Shown: positions 7,987 to 14,808, counted from the stretch's first letter. The stretch is DNA of 16,135 bases from JBHJHK01 sp050330975 (GCA_050330975.1 JBHJHK010000305.1:1-16135), one strand, 5' to 3'. Made by a program: numbers and translations. Notes: generated by a model not told the origin, from the letters alone.

Positions 7987-8649
7987 CTACTGATAACCCC
8001 GGAGAATGACCCCCGGGTTGCCCGTCCCCTGGCGGTCGCTGAAGCTCTCGTTGCCGTCCAGGGGCTCACCGCTGTCACAGCGGGCGGGGTCGTCGGTGTA
8101 GGTCATGACCCCGCTGATCCAACAGCTGGTCACCGCCGGGGTGTCGCTTTGGCCGCCGCAATCGTCCAAGGCCACCACCCAGGACTTGATCAAATCCAAA
8201 TAGCGTTCAGGGCCGTTGACATAGAGCAGACCGCGACTCGCCACCCCCCGCCAGTAGAATCGCTCGTCGTAGACCCCCAGATTTTTGAGCTCCTGCTCAA
8301 AAGTCGCCAACGAAATACAGTTGAGACGGATGGTGGCGCTGTCTATCTCGTCGAGGGTGTAGACGTGGAGCACTTTGCCATCGAAGTACCAGGTGAGGTT
8401 ATAGGCTCCCACCAGCTGGGTGAAAATCTCCCCGGGGGGCATGCTGTGGTAGTTGGCGTTGGCGATGGCGGTCACTTGGTCGCTGATGATGATGGGAATA
8501 CCCTGGCTGGCGGCCAGGGCTGCCAAGGTGTCCCGCAGGGGTTCTTGTTGCGAATAGTAAGAGTAGGGGGTTTCCGGCCACTTCAGGGTTTCGGCCTGGG
8601 CAATGGTGCAGATGGCGAACAACCCAACGACGACGCGAAGGGAAAACAT
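7987..8649 (-). CDS. Stand-alone periplasmic protein like the N0/N1 domains of type III secretion secretins
   Basis: A 220-residue exported protein of unknown role. A signal peptide covers residues 1-19 (cleavage after AQA). Residues about 22-97 resemble the N0 domain of SctC/YscC/HrcC secretins: KWPETPYSYYSQQEPLRDTL, a GIPIIISDQV strand, then LTWYFDGKVLHVYTLDE. Residues about 104-162 resemble N1, with LKNLGVYDERFYWRG and LLYVNGPERYLDLI. A true secretin continues for several hundred residues into a beta-barrel; here a 58-residue tail with three Cys (164, 176, 191) ends the protein. No other type III secretion genes are visible nearby. An AGGAGGA site 7 nt upstream makes the start firm. Two hand-counted lines gave 48 and 53% GC, below the neighbours. 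It may be a decayed remnant or a repurposed domain; the intact frame, signal peptide and strong ribosome binding site favour a working gene. Confidence 0.75.
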   Translation of the reverse strand: MFSLRVVVGLFAICTIAQAETLKWPETPYSYYSQQEPLRDTLAALAASQGIPIIISDQVTAIANANYHSMPPGEIFTQLVGAYNLTWYFDGKVLHVYTLDEIDSATIRLNCISLATFEQELKNLGVYDERFYWRGVASRGLLYVNGPERYLDLIKSWVVALDDCGGQSDTPAVTSCWISGVMTYTDDPARCDSGEPLDGNESFSDRQGTGNPGVILRGYQ

Positions 8650-8656
8650 GGCGGCG

Positions 8657-8663
8657 TCCTCCT
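8657..8663 (-). promoter_or_regulatory. Strong ribosome binding site of the secretin-like gene
   Basis: AGGAGGA on the minus strand, 7 nt before the ATG at 8649. It is the most complete Shine-Dalgarno sequence noticed in the window. Confidence 0.65.
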
Positions 8664-8797
8664 AGATGAGGTGGCGAAGTTTATCGGCCACTCTAACCCG
8701 AGATGCTTGGGGGTGTCTGCGCATAAATGCCTTGTAACAATACCCATGGTATGGTCGAGACCCTCGGGATCCCTTGGGCACTTCCCCGTGGGGGATC

Positions 8798-9604
8798 TCA
8801 ATGGCGCGTCTTGGACCCTCCCGGTGTCGCTGGGGGGGATTGACCCTTGTCTCGGCCCTCCAACTCGCTGATCACCAGCCGCATGGTCTGCTGGCCGCGC
8901 CGGGTCTGGGTGAATTGGACCAAGAGGAAGTCCAACTGCGGGGCGAACCACAAATGGGTGGCCCGTTGGCTCCTTGGCCGTTGCTGGCGAAAGTGCTGGG
9001 TCTCCAGCTCGCCCCAGGGGGTATCGAGGGTCTCTTCCCCCTCGAAGGTCACGTCAAAGACCTCTACGTCGATGTCGTCGACCACCGTGTAGCGAGAGGC
9101 CGCTCCGCCCCGCAGGAGGTCCTCCATGAGCAACAGGTGGAGGCTCAAGGGGTCGACGGTGCGGGGCACCAAGGTCAGGGTGACTCGGCGGTCGTCCCGC
9201 CGGGCTTGGACTGTGAATCGATCCCACTGGAAGTCCATCACCACCTGGCGGGGTTTGTTCCCGGTGCGCTGGCGGCGGTAGTAGTCTGGGCGGGGGATGC
9301 CGTGGCGCAGGGTGCCGCTGGCGACCTGTTGGACGCTGTCGGAGAAGAACCAGGTGGCCAGCCCCGTGGGTACCAAGTCGGTGCTCAGGGTGTAGCGGTC
9401 GGCGTCGTAGTGCAGGGCAAACTCGCCCCGCCCCAGGGGTACCCCCCGGGCGTAGACCCGATAGGTGGCGGTGAAGGCCGGAACCCGGGGGGATGGGTCG
9501 GCGGCCAAGGCCCAGGTGGCGCCGCCCAACGCCCCTGTCAAACTGAGACTCCACAGCCACAGCCACAGCCACAGCCCGGGGCAAACCCCCTTGAGCGCGG
9601 TCAA
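8798..9604 (-). CDS. DUF3108 domain-containing exported protein
   Basis: A 268-residue protein of unknown function, predicted periplasmic. The hydrophobic N-terminus, MTALKGVCPG then three LW pairs and SLSLTG, ends in ALA-ADP, a plausible signal peptidase I site near residue 34. The mature part has the features of the DUF3108 family: an opening strand FTATYRVYARGVPLGRGEF, a Tyr/Thr-rich strand RYTLSTDLVPTG, and a late THLWFAPQLDFLLVQF segment. The start was placed at TTG 9604, which shares bases with the purN stop (TTGA), because the longer frame upstream only shadows purN. No clear ribosome binding site is seen, so translation is probably coupled to purN. A DUF3108 gene directly after purN is common in gammaproteobacteria, though a functional link is not established. 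Confidence 0.78.
   Translation of the reverse strand: MTALKGVCPGLWLWLWLWSLSLTGALGGATWALAADPSPRVPAFTATYRVYARGVPLGRGEFALHYDADRYTLSTDLVPTGLATWFFSDSVQQVASGTLRHGIPRPDYYRRQRTGNKPRQVVMDFQWDRFTVQARRDDRRVTLTLVPRTVDPLSLHLLLMEDLLRGGAASRYTVVDDIDVEVFDVTFEGEETLDTPWGELETQHFRQQRPRSQRATHLWFAPQLDFLLVQFTQTRRGQQTMRLVISELEGRDKGQSPPATPGGSKTRH
9551..9574. repeat. Four tandem copies of CCACAG inside the DUF3108 signal peptide
   Basis: Four perfect 6-base copies. On the coding strand they encode alternating Leu and Trp in the hydrophobic core of the signal peptide. A change in copy number would keep the reading frame and alter the hydrophobic length by two residues per unit. Confidence 0.9.
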
Positions 9605-10263
9605 GGGAGGGGACTCAAGGGTTCTCGGGGGGCGGCCAACGGTGCGCCGTCCCACCACACCCGGTGATCGGCCGCCAGACTCACCCGTCCGGCGGCAAAC
9701 CAACTGAGCACCGCTGGATACAGCTGGTGTTCTTGGCTCAAGACCCGCGCTGCCAAGCGCGGCGGGTCGTCGTCGGGTCGCACCGCCACCCGCGCCCGGG
9801 CGATCACGGGCCCACCGTCGAGTTCGGGGGTGACGAAGTGGACGCTGACCCCGTGCTCCCGCTCCCCGGCCGCCAGGACCCGGGCGTGGGTGTTGAGCCC
9901 CTTGAAACGGGGCAGCAATGAGGGGTGGATGTTGATCAACCGCCCCCAATAGCGCTGGACAAAATCCGCGTCCAGACGGCGCATAAAGCCCGCCAGGGGA
10001 ATGAGCTGGGGGGCGTAGTCGTCGATGACCTCCGCTAGGGCGGCGTCGAAGTCCCGCCGGCGGGCGAAGGTGCGGTGATCCACCACCGCCACCGGGAGCC
10101 CCGCCCGACTGGCCCGTTCCAGGGCTTGGGCCTGGGGGTCGTTGCTGATGACCGCCGCCACCTTGGCCGCCAACTCCCCCCGGGCAATGGCATCGAGGAT
10201 GGCCTGGAGGTTGCTGCCGCGACCCGACACCAGAACCACTAGGTTGAAAGCAACCGCCACCAC
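9601..10263 (-). CDS. purN: Phosphoribosylglycinamide formyltransferase (GAR transformylase)
   Basis: Transfers a formyl group from 10-formyltetrahydrofolate to GAR, step three of de novo purine synthesis, in the cytoplasm. The 220-residue protein begins with LVVLVSGRGSNLQAI, the phosphate-binding loop. The catalytic triad is visible: Asn111 and His113 in INIHPSLLPRFKGL and Asp149 in ELDGGPVI, five residues later than the E. coli numbering (106, 108, 144). The C-terminus is a little longer than in E. coli (212 residues). Start choice is between GTG 10263 and GTG 10260; the GGGAG at 10268-10272 is better spaced for 10260. It begins one base after the purM stop and is clearly translated with it. 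Confidence 0.96.
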   Translation of the reverse strand: MVAVAFNLVVLVSGRGSNLQAILDAIARGELAAKVAAVISNDPQAQALERASRAGLPVAVVDHRTFARRRDFDAALAEVIDDYAPQLIPLAGFMRRLDADFVQRYWGRLINIHPSLLPRFKGLNTHARVLAAGEREHGVSVHFVTPELDGGPVIARARVAVRPDDDPPRLAARVLSQEHQLYPAVLSWFAAGRVSLAADHRVWWDGAPLAAPREPLSPLP

Positions 10264-10264
10264 C

Positions 10265-11299
10265 TCACTCCCAGACCACGGCGGCGGGACCGCGGCCGGC
10301 CGCCACGTGGCCCAAGATCCAGGCCCGTTCTCCCGTGGTGGTCAACGTCGCCACGGCGGCTTGGGCGGCGCTGGCGGGCACACAGATCACCAGACCCACC
10401 CCGCAGTTGAACACCCGGCGCATCTCCGCTTCCTCTACCCCCAAATCCCGGAGCCAGCGGAACACCGCTGGCCGGGTAAAGCTCTGGGGGTCGACCACCG
10501 CCACCGTGTCGTCGGGCAACGCCCGGGGCAGGTTCTCCATGAGCCCTCCACCTGTAATGTGGGCGGCGGCGTGGACGGGGACGGCTCGGATGAGTTTGTG
10601 CAGCGGGGCGACGTAGAGCTTGGTGGGGGCCATGAGGGCCGACCGCAGGGTGGTCGCTTCAAAGGGCGCGTCGAGGTCGATACCGCCCTCGGCCAACAGC
10701 TTGCGAATCAAAGAAAAGCCATTGGCGTGGGGGCCCGAGGAGCCCAGGGCCACCAGGGCGTCCCCCACGGCCACCCGTTGAGGTCCCAAGAGGGCGTCGG
10801 CCTCGGCGATCCCGACGCAAAACCCCGCCACATCGAACTCGCCGCGGCCGTAGAGGCCGGGCATTTCGGCGGTTTCGCCGCCGATCAAAGCCATGCCCGC
10901 CTCGCGGCAGCCGGCGGCTATCCCCTCGATGAGGGCGCTGGCGGCGTAGACGTCCAACTGGCCGGTGGCGTAGTAATCCAGGAAAAACAGCGGCTCGGCG
11001 CCGGTGACCGCCACGTCGTTGGCGCACATGGCCACCAAATCGACGCCTAGGCCCGGGTAGTCCTCGGGGCGCGCCAACAGCAATTTGGTGCCCACCCCAT
11101 CGGTGCCGGCCACCAGCACGGGACGTCGATAACCGGCGGGCAGCTCAAACAGACCGCCAAAGCCCCCCAAGCCCCCCATCACCCCCGGGCGGTGGGTCTT
11201 GGCCACGGCGGGGCGAATGCGTTCTACGAGTCGGTGACCGCTGTCGATATCGACCCCTGCCGCGCGATAGCGAGGCGGGGAGGGATTGTCGTTGCTCAT
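10265..11299 (-). CDS. purM: Phosphoribosylformylglycinamidine cyclo-ligase (AIR synthetase)
   Basis: Closes the imidazole ring of FGAM to AIR with ATP, step five of purine synthesis. The 344-residue protein is the usual length. Visible signatures are the N-terminal YRAAGVDIDSGHRLVERI, the nucleotide-binding stretch RPVLVAGTDGVGTKL, DLVAMCANDVAVTGAEPLFF, GGETAEMPGLY, GSSGPHANGFSLIRKLL, and the C-terminal AHITGGGLMENLPRALP. The ATG at 11299 lies 38 nt after the DUF2069 gene. purN follows after one base. This places purM, purN and the DUF3108 gene in one transcription unit, probably led by the DUF2069 gene. Confidence 0.97.
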   Translation of the reverse strand: MSNDNPSPPRYRAAGVDIDSGHRLVERIRPAVAKTHRPGVMGGLGGFGGLFELPAGYRRPVLVAGTDGVGTKLLLARPEDYPGLGVDLVAMCANDVAVTGAEPLFFLDYYATGQLDVYAASALIEGIAAGCREAGMALIGGETAEMPGLYGRGEFDVAGFCVGIAEADALLGPQRVAVGDALVALGSSGPHANGFSLIRKLLAEGGIDLDAPFEATTLRSALMAPTKLYVAPLHKLIRAVPVHAAAHITGGGLMENLPRALPDDTVAVVDPQSFTRPAVFRWLRDLGVEEAEMRRVFNCGVGLVICVPASAAQAAVATLTTTGERAWILGHVAAGRGPAAVVWE

Positions 11300-11337
11300 G
11301 GGGGCTGCGAGATGGTCGTGGGTCGGTGGGTGGTCAC

Positions 11338-11703
11338 TCAGGAGGCCTTGGGGGAGGACGACGAGCGCCTGGGGTAGCAGCAGTATAAGTAACCGAAACT
11401 AGTGACAAACAGGGCGATGCTCAACAACAATTCTCCCCAGGCTAGGAGGGAATTGTGATCCGCCGTCACATCTCCCACTCCCCACAAAAAGTAATACAAA
11501 CCCAGCATCATGGTCCAAACATAGCTCCGCGGTCGACGATGGACAACCCCCCACAAAGGCAGTAGGAGGGGGGCGACAAATCCCAACAGCACCACGGCCA
11601 CCGGGAGGCGGGGATGGGGCTCCAACACCGTTACCCAGGCGGTGAGGAGGGCTAGGAGGGCGAAGTAGTTGACAACGGTCAAACGACTGAGGGCTACAAT
11701 CAT
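11338..11703 (-). CDS. DUF2069 inner-membrane protein
   Basis: A 121-residue protein predicted to span the inner membrane four times, with helices at about residues 8-27, 33-53, 60-78 and 86-107. The loop WGVVHRRPRSYVW and the segment MLGLYYFLWGVGD match the conserved middle of the DUF2069 family. Its function is unknown. The C-terminus is basic and Ser-rich (PRRSSSSPKAS). The start at ATG 11703 was chosen for AGGAG at 11711-11715, 7 nt upstream; an in-frame ATG at 11721 would add six residues and has no site. It lies upstream of purM, 38 nt apart. Confidence 0.8.
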   Translation of the reverse strand: MIVALSRLTVVNYFALLALLTAWVTVLEPHPRLPVAVVLLGFVAPLLLPLWGVVHRRPRSYVWTMMLGLYYFLWGVGDVTADHNSLLAWGELLLSIALFVTSFGYLYCCYPRRSSSSPKAS

Positions 11704-11710
11704 TTCAAGG

Positions 11711-11715
11711 CTCCT
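11711..11715 (-). promoter_or_regulatory. Ribosome binding site deciding the DUF2069 start
   Basis: AGGAG on the minus strand, 7 nt before the ATG at 11703. It lies downstream of the alternative ATG at 11721 and so argues against that start. Confidence 0.5.
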
Positions 11716-11754
11716 GTCCATGAGGTACGACGCTTTGGGCAGGCGATAGGGGGT

Positions 11755-11760
11755 CTTATA
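11755..11760 (-). promoter_or_regulatory. Possible -10 box for the DUF2069-pur operon
   Basis: TATAAG on the minus strand matches the sigma70 -10 consensus at five of six bases and lies about 50 nt before the DUF2069 start. No good -35 hexamer is found at the right distance, so this is only a candidate. Confidence 0.25.
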
Positions 11761-11775
11761 TCCCCCGTTGCGCCG

Positions 11776-11804
11776 TTGACCTGGGCTGGCGCAATTGTTA
11801 ACTT
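11776..11804 (+). promoter_or_regulatory. Candidate sigma70 promoter for the lipoprotein-acylphosphatase pair
   Basis: TTGACC (11776-11781) matches the -35 consensus at five of six bases. After a 17-nt spacer comes TAACTT (11799-11804), a weak -10. The start codon at 11837 is 32 nt further on. The strong -35, ideal spacing and position support it; the -10 is poor. Confidence 0.35.
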
Positions 11805-11820
11805 TGGTGAATATCACCAC

Positions 11821-11827
11821 GGGAGGG
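11821..11827 (+). promoter_or_regulatory. Ribosome binding site of the DUF4398-like lipoprotein
   Basis: GGGAGGG lies about 9 nt before the GTG at 11837, the start that gives a normal lipoprotein signal peptide. Upstream in-frame TTG codons have no such site. Confidence 0.5.
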
Positions 11828-11836
11828 TTTCACTAC

Positions 11837-12157
11837 GTGTTGATCTCGTTGCCACGCACCATTGCCCTGGTGGGGGCTTGGAGCTTCCGAGCCCTTTGCT
11901 TAGGGGCCATCGCCCTGGGCTTTGGATGCGCCACGGCGCCCACCCAAGAGATGAGTGAAGCGCGATTGGCCATCCGCTCGGCCCAAGAACTGGGTGCCAC
12001 TCACCGCTCCCCCTACGACCTCCAAGTCGCAGTGGATTTGCTGCGCCAAGCCCAGCTGCGGTTGGCCGTAGGCGAATATTCAGACGCTCGCTACCTGGCC
12101 CAAGCCGCCCGGGTCCAAGCCGTTCGAGCCCGCCATCAAGCCGCGGCAGATGACTAG
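11837..12157 (+). CDS. Small lipoprotein, DUF4398-like
   Basis: A 106-residue protein predicted to be exported and lipidated. The N-terminus LISLPRTIAL continues into a hydrophobic stretch ending LGFGC-ATAP, with Cys31 as the probable lipidation site; the lipobox is not textbook (Phe and Gly before Cys). The mature part, EARLAIRSAQELGA followed by SPYDLQVAVDLLRQAQLRL and GEYSDARYLAQAARVQA, is the helical TPR-like pattern of the DUF4398 family. Function is unknown; such proteins are often found with envelope or OmpA-like proteins. The GTG start follows a GGGAGGG site. An upstream TTG at 11795 is less likely because it overlaps the candidate promoter. The acylphosphatase gene follows after 39 nt. 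Confidence 0.7.
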   Translation: MLISLPRTIALVGAWSFRALCLGAIALGFGCATAPTQEMSEARLAIRSAQELGATHRSPYDLQVAVDLLRQAQLRLAVGEYSDARYLAQAARVQAVRARHQAAADD

Positions 12158-12196
12158 CCTTGTCCCGTTCTCCCAAAGAGCCATGGGTGACAAGCC

Positions 12197-12475
12197 ATGA
12201 ACGGCGCCATCCACTGTCGCCGCTGTTGGGTTAGCGGTCGAGTTCAAGGGGTGTATTTCCGCGCCGCTACCCAACAAAAGGCCAAAGCGTTGGGCCTGAC
12301 GGGGCACGCCATCAACCTCGCCGACGGGCGGGTCGAGGTGTTGGCCTGTGGCGAGGCCACTGCCGTGGCCTCGCTGGTGGTGTGGCTGGGGCAAGGCCCC
12401 CCCCAAGCCCGGGTGAGCGACGTCCAAAGCCGCACTGAAGTCCTGGATCCTCCGGTGGATTTCACCACCGGTTGA
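12197..12475 (+). CDS. acyP: Acylphosphatase
   Basis: A small cytoplasmic enzyme that hydrolyses acyl phosphates such as carbamoyl phosphate or 1,3-bisphosphoglycerate. The 92 residues are the normal size. The signature VSGRVQGVYFRAAT supplies the phosphate-binding loop with catalytic Arg22, and GHAINLADGRVEV supplies Asn40, which orients the nucleophilic water. GHAIN replaces the more usual GWVRN. The extra Cys residues in the N-terminal IHCRRCWVSG segment are unusual but do not touch the active site. The ATG at 12197 lies 39 nt after the lipoprotein gene, so the two may be co-transcribed. Confidence 0.93.
   Translation: MNGAIHCRRCWVSGRVQGVYFRAATQQKAKALGLTGHAINLADGRVEVLACGEATAVASLVVWLGQGPPQARVSDVQSRTEVLDPPVDFTTG
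12452..12471. terminator. Weak hairpin at the acyP end
   Basis: CCGGTGG and CCACCGG form a perfect 7-bp stem with a 6-nt loop, just before the acyP stop codon. It lies inside coding sequence and no T-tract follows. It may act in the convergent gap with proS but could be chance. Confidence 0.25.
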
Positions 12476-12498
12476 CCATCGCCCGGTTGGCCATCGCC
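12469..12498. repeat. 15-bp tandem duplication across the acyP stop
   Basis: CGGTTGACCATCGCC at 12469-12483 is followed directly by CGGTTGGCCATCGCC at 12484-12498, with one difference. The first copy contains the acyP stop TGA; in the second the same position is TGG. Confidence 0.8.
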
Positions 12499-12540
12499 AT
12501 GGGATCGAGGGTCATTGAGTGGGGAGGGCGACCTGGTGAT

Positions 12541-14253
12541 CTAGGGATTGGCGGTGAGGCGCCGGAGGTGATCCACCACGGCATCCCGCGCTATCAACGT
12601 CGATTCGGCATCGCGGCGGCCCTTGTATTCCACCTCTTGGGCGTCGAGGCCCCGCTCGCTCATCACCACCCGATGGGGAATGCCGATGAGCTCCACATCG
12701 GCAAACATCACCCCAGGCCTCACCTGGCGATCGTCTAGGAGCACCTCAAAACCGGCCTGTTGCAGTTCTCGGTACATCGCCTCGACGGCTTCTCTGAGCC
12801 TCGCGGATTTGTGGGCGTTGAGGGGTAGCAACGCCACGCTGAAAGGGGCGATGGCCAAGGGCCAGATGATGCCCCGCTCGTCGTGGTGTTGCTCGATGGC
12901 CGCCGCCGCCACCCGGGACACGCCGATGCCGTAACAGCCCATCTGCATGGGTCGACTGCGCCCCGCTTCGTCGAGGACCTCGGCTCCCATGGCCCGGCTG
13001 TATTTGTCCCCCAACTGAAAGATGTGGCCCACCTCGATGCCGCGCTTGAGGACCAAGGTGCCGTCCCCTTGGGGGCTCGGGTCGCCTTCCACCACAAAGC
13101 GCAGGTCGAAGGTTTCGGGCTCGGGGAGGTCGCGGCCCCAGTTGACCCCGGTGAGGTGGTGATCCGCCTCGTTGGCCCCGCAGATGAAATCGCCGAGGAC
13201 TGCCGCACTCTCGTCCACCACCACGGGGAAGTTGAGCCCCACCGGACCCAGGGAGCCCGGAGGCGCTTGGAGAATGGTCTCGATCTGGGCTCTGTCGGCG
13301 AATTGCAGCGGCGCCTTGACCGCGGGGTGCTTTTCGGCCTTGATGGGGTTGAGTTCGTGGTCGCCCCGCAGACACAACGCCACCAGGGGGGTGTCGCTAC
13401 CTGCCTCCACCAGGGTTTTCAGGGTCTTGTGGGGGACGACCTGCAAAAACTGGCACAGGGCCTCGATGGTGGGGCAATTGGGGGTAGCCACCTTGGCCAT
13501 GGTCTCCTGGGGCGGGGGAGGAGAGGTCGCCGGCGCCAGGGCGGGGGCCAGTTCCCGGTTGGCGGCGTACTGGCCGCCGGTGGAAAAGGCGATGATGTCC
13601 TCGCCGGAGTCGGCCAAGACGTGGAATTCCTGGGAGCGGTCGCCGCCAATGGCGCCGCTGTCGGCGGCCACGGCGCGATAGTCGAGCCCCAAGCGCTGGA
13701 AGATCCGGCAATAGGCCTTGTGCATGATCTGGTAGGAACGAGCCATACCCCCTTCGTCCAAATCGAAGGAATAGGCGTCCTTCATGATGAATTCCCGGGC
13801 CCGCATGCCGCCGAAGCGCGGGCGGATTTCATCGCGAAACTTGGTCTGGATCTGGTAGTAGTTCACCGGGAGCTGTTTGTAGCTCTTGACTTCATGGCGC
13901 AACAGCTCGGTGATGACCTCTTCATGGGTGGGGCCGATGCAAAAATCCCGCTGGTGGCGGTCTTTGAGGCGCAACAACTCCGGTCCATAGGCCTGCCAAC
14001 GGCTGGATTCTTGCCACAGCTCCGCCGGTTGGACGGCGGGCATTAGGACTTCCAAGGCGCCGGCGCGGTTCATCTCTTCCCGCACCACCGCCTCGACGCG
14101 CTGGAGGACCCGAAGCCCCAGGGGTAGCCAGGTATAGATGCCGGCGGCGAGCCGGCGGATGAGGCCGGCGCGCAACATGAGCTGGTGGCTGACGATCTCG
14201 GCGTCGGCGGGGGTCTCGCGGAGGGTATTGAGGGGAAAGCGAGAGACGCGCAT
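12541..14253 (-). CDS. proS: Prolyl-tRNA synthetase, bacterial type with editing insertion
   Basis: Charges tRNA-Pro with proline in the cytoplasm. The 570 residues are close to the E. coli length of 572. The class II motifs are visible: motif 1 around LPLGLRVLQRVEAVVREEM, motif 2 FRDEIRPRFGGMRAREFIMKD (about 139-159), and motif 3 MGCYGIGVSRVAAAAIEQ. Between motifs 2 and 3 sits the YbaK-like insertion (about 250-380), which removes mischarged alanine; it contains LRGDHELNPIKAEKH. The C-terminal anticodon-binding domain starts near IAPFSVALLPL. The ATG at 14253 begins 3 nt after the stop of the DUF4124-like gene, so translation is probably coupled. The gene converges with acyP across 65 nt. 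Confidence 0.97.
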   Translation of the reverse strand: MRVSRFPLNTLRETPADAEIVSHQLMLRAGLIRRLAAGIYTWLPLGLRVLQRVEAVVREEMNRAGALEVLMPAVQPAELWQESSRWQAYGPELLRLKDRHQRDFCIGPTHEEVITELLRHEVKSYKQLPVNYYQIQTKFRDEIRPRFGGMRAREFIMKDAYSFDLDEGGMARSYQIMHKAYCRIFQRLGLDYRAVAADSGAIGGDRSQEFHVLADSGEDIIAFSTGGQYAANRELAPALAPATSPPPPQETMAKVATPNCPTIEALCQFLQVVPHKTLKTLVEAGSDTPLVALCLRGDHELNPIKAEKHPAVKAPLQFADRAQIETILQAPPGSLGPVGLNFPVVVDESAAVLGDFICGANEADHHLTGVNWGRDLPEPETFDLRFVVEGDPSPQGDGTLVLKRGIEVGHIFQLGDKYSRAMGAEVLDEAGRSRPMQMGCYGIGVSRVAAAAIEQHHDERGIIWPLAIAPFSVALLPLNAHKSARLREAVEAMYRELQQAGFEVLLDDRQVRPGVMFADVELIGIPHRVVMSERGLDAQEVEYKGRRDAESTLIARDAVVDHLRRLTANP

Positions 14254-14256
14254 GGG

Positions 14257-14742
14257 TCAGTTGCAGAAGAAATCCACTTCCCGCTGGACCTGTTGGCGCA
14301 GGGCGGGAATCTCGTCGGCGCCGATGGGCACTTGGTTGCCCTGGCTGTCGGCGCGGGTCAACGACAAGCCACTGCTCAAGGCCCGCAGATTCTCCTGGGC
14401 CCGGCGACAGCTCTCGGCGTAGGCTTGGTTTTGTGCCGCCTGGGCTTCGGCTTGGGCTTGGCGGCTTTCGCTCTGTTGCGCTTGCTCCCGCACCCGCTGG
14501 GTTTCAGCGCCGGGGTCGTTGGTCAACCTTGTGGGCACCCGGGTGCGCAATCGCTCACAGTCGGCATCGGGGTCGTCGAGTTCGCGGTACTCGATGCGGC
14601 CGTCGGTGTGGATGCACTTGATCGCGTTGACGGGTTCTGCAAGGGGGGCAATGGCGCCATCGTCCACCTGGGCCGAGGCGGAGAAAGCCAACAAAGCGCC
14701 CATGAGGGCGGTCGAGACGAAGGTCAAAACGTGGCGGGCCAT
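14257..14742 (-). CDS. DUF4124-like exported protein
   Basis: A 161-residue secreted or periplasmic protein of unknown function. Residues 1-24 form a signal peptide (cleavage after SASA). The segment IKCIHTDGRIEYRELDDPDADC resembles the short DUF4124 N-terminal motif, where a small beta unit follows the signal peptide. A Gln/Ala/Glu-rich, probably coiled-coil stretch (about 78-118) leads into SCRRAQENLRALSSG and a final FFCN, a tail pattern common in gammaproteobacterial DUF4124 proteins. Four Cys remain in the mature protein and could form disulfides. The ATG at 14742 has GGAG about 8 nt upstream; a longer frame to 15021 is not supported. It lies directly before proS, in the same unit. Confidence 0.68.
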   Translation of the reverse strand: MARHVLTFVSTALMGALLAFSASAQVDDGAIAPLAEPVNAIKCIHTDGRIEYRELDDPDADCERLRTRVPTRLTNDPGAETQRVREQAQQSESRQAQAEAQAAQNQAYAESCRRAQENLRALSSGLSLTRADSQGNQVPIGADEIPALRQQVQREVDFFCN

Positions 14743-14779
14743 TGGTGTGCTCCGATCAGTCGCTGGTTGCTGTAGTATC

Positions 14780-14808
14780 GCCAATTGCCCCGTGGCGAGG
14801 CAATTGGC
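14780..14808. promoter_or_regulatory. 10-bp inverted repeat in the leader of the DUF4124-proS unit
   Basis: GCCAATTGCC (14780-14789) and GGCAATTGGC (14799-14808) are perfect complements separated by 9 nt. The repeat ends 38 nt before the DUF4124-like start codon. It could be a protein-binding dyad or an RNA hairpin in that leader; no T-tract follows. Confidence 0.45.

Noticed and set aside
7987..8649. A complete type III secretion locus
   Set aside because: Only the secretin-like N-domains are present; no ATPase, export apparatus, needle or chaperone genes occur in the window.
9605..9949. N-terminal extension of the DUF3108 frame
   Set aside because: It lies wholly inside purN in another frame, is Arg/Pro/Gly-rich and precedes a complete signal peptide.
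12883..14046. Long plus-strand open frame opposite proS
   Set aside because: It is antisense to proS, has no recognisable domain and shows the same shadow composition.
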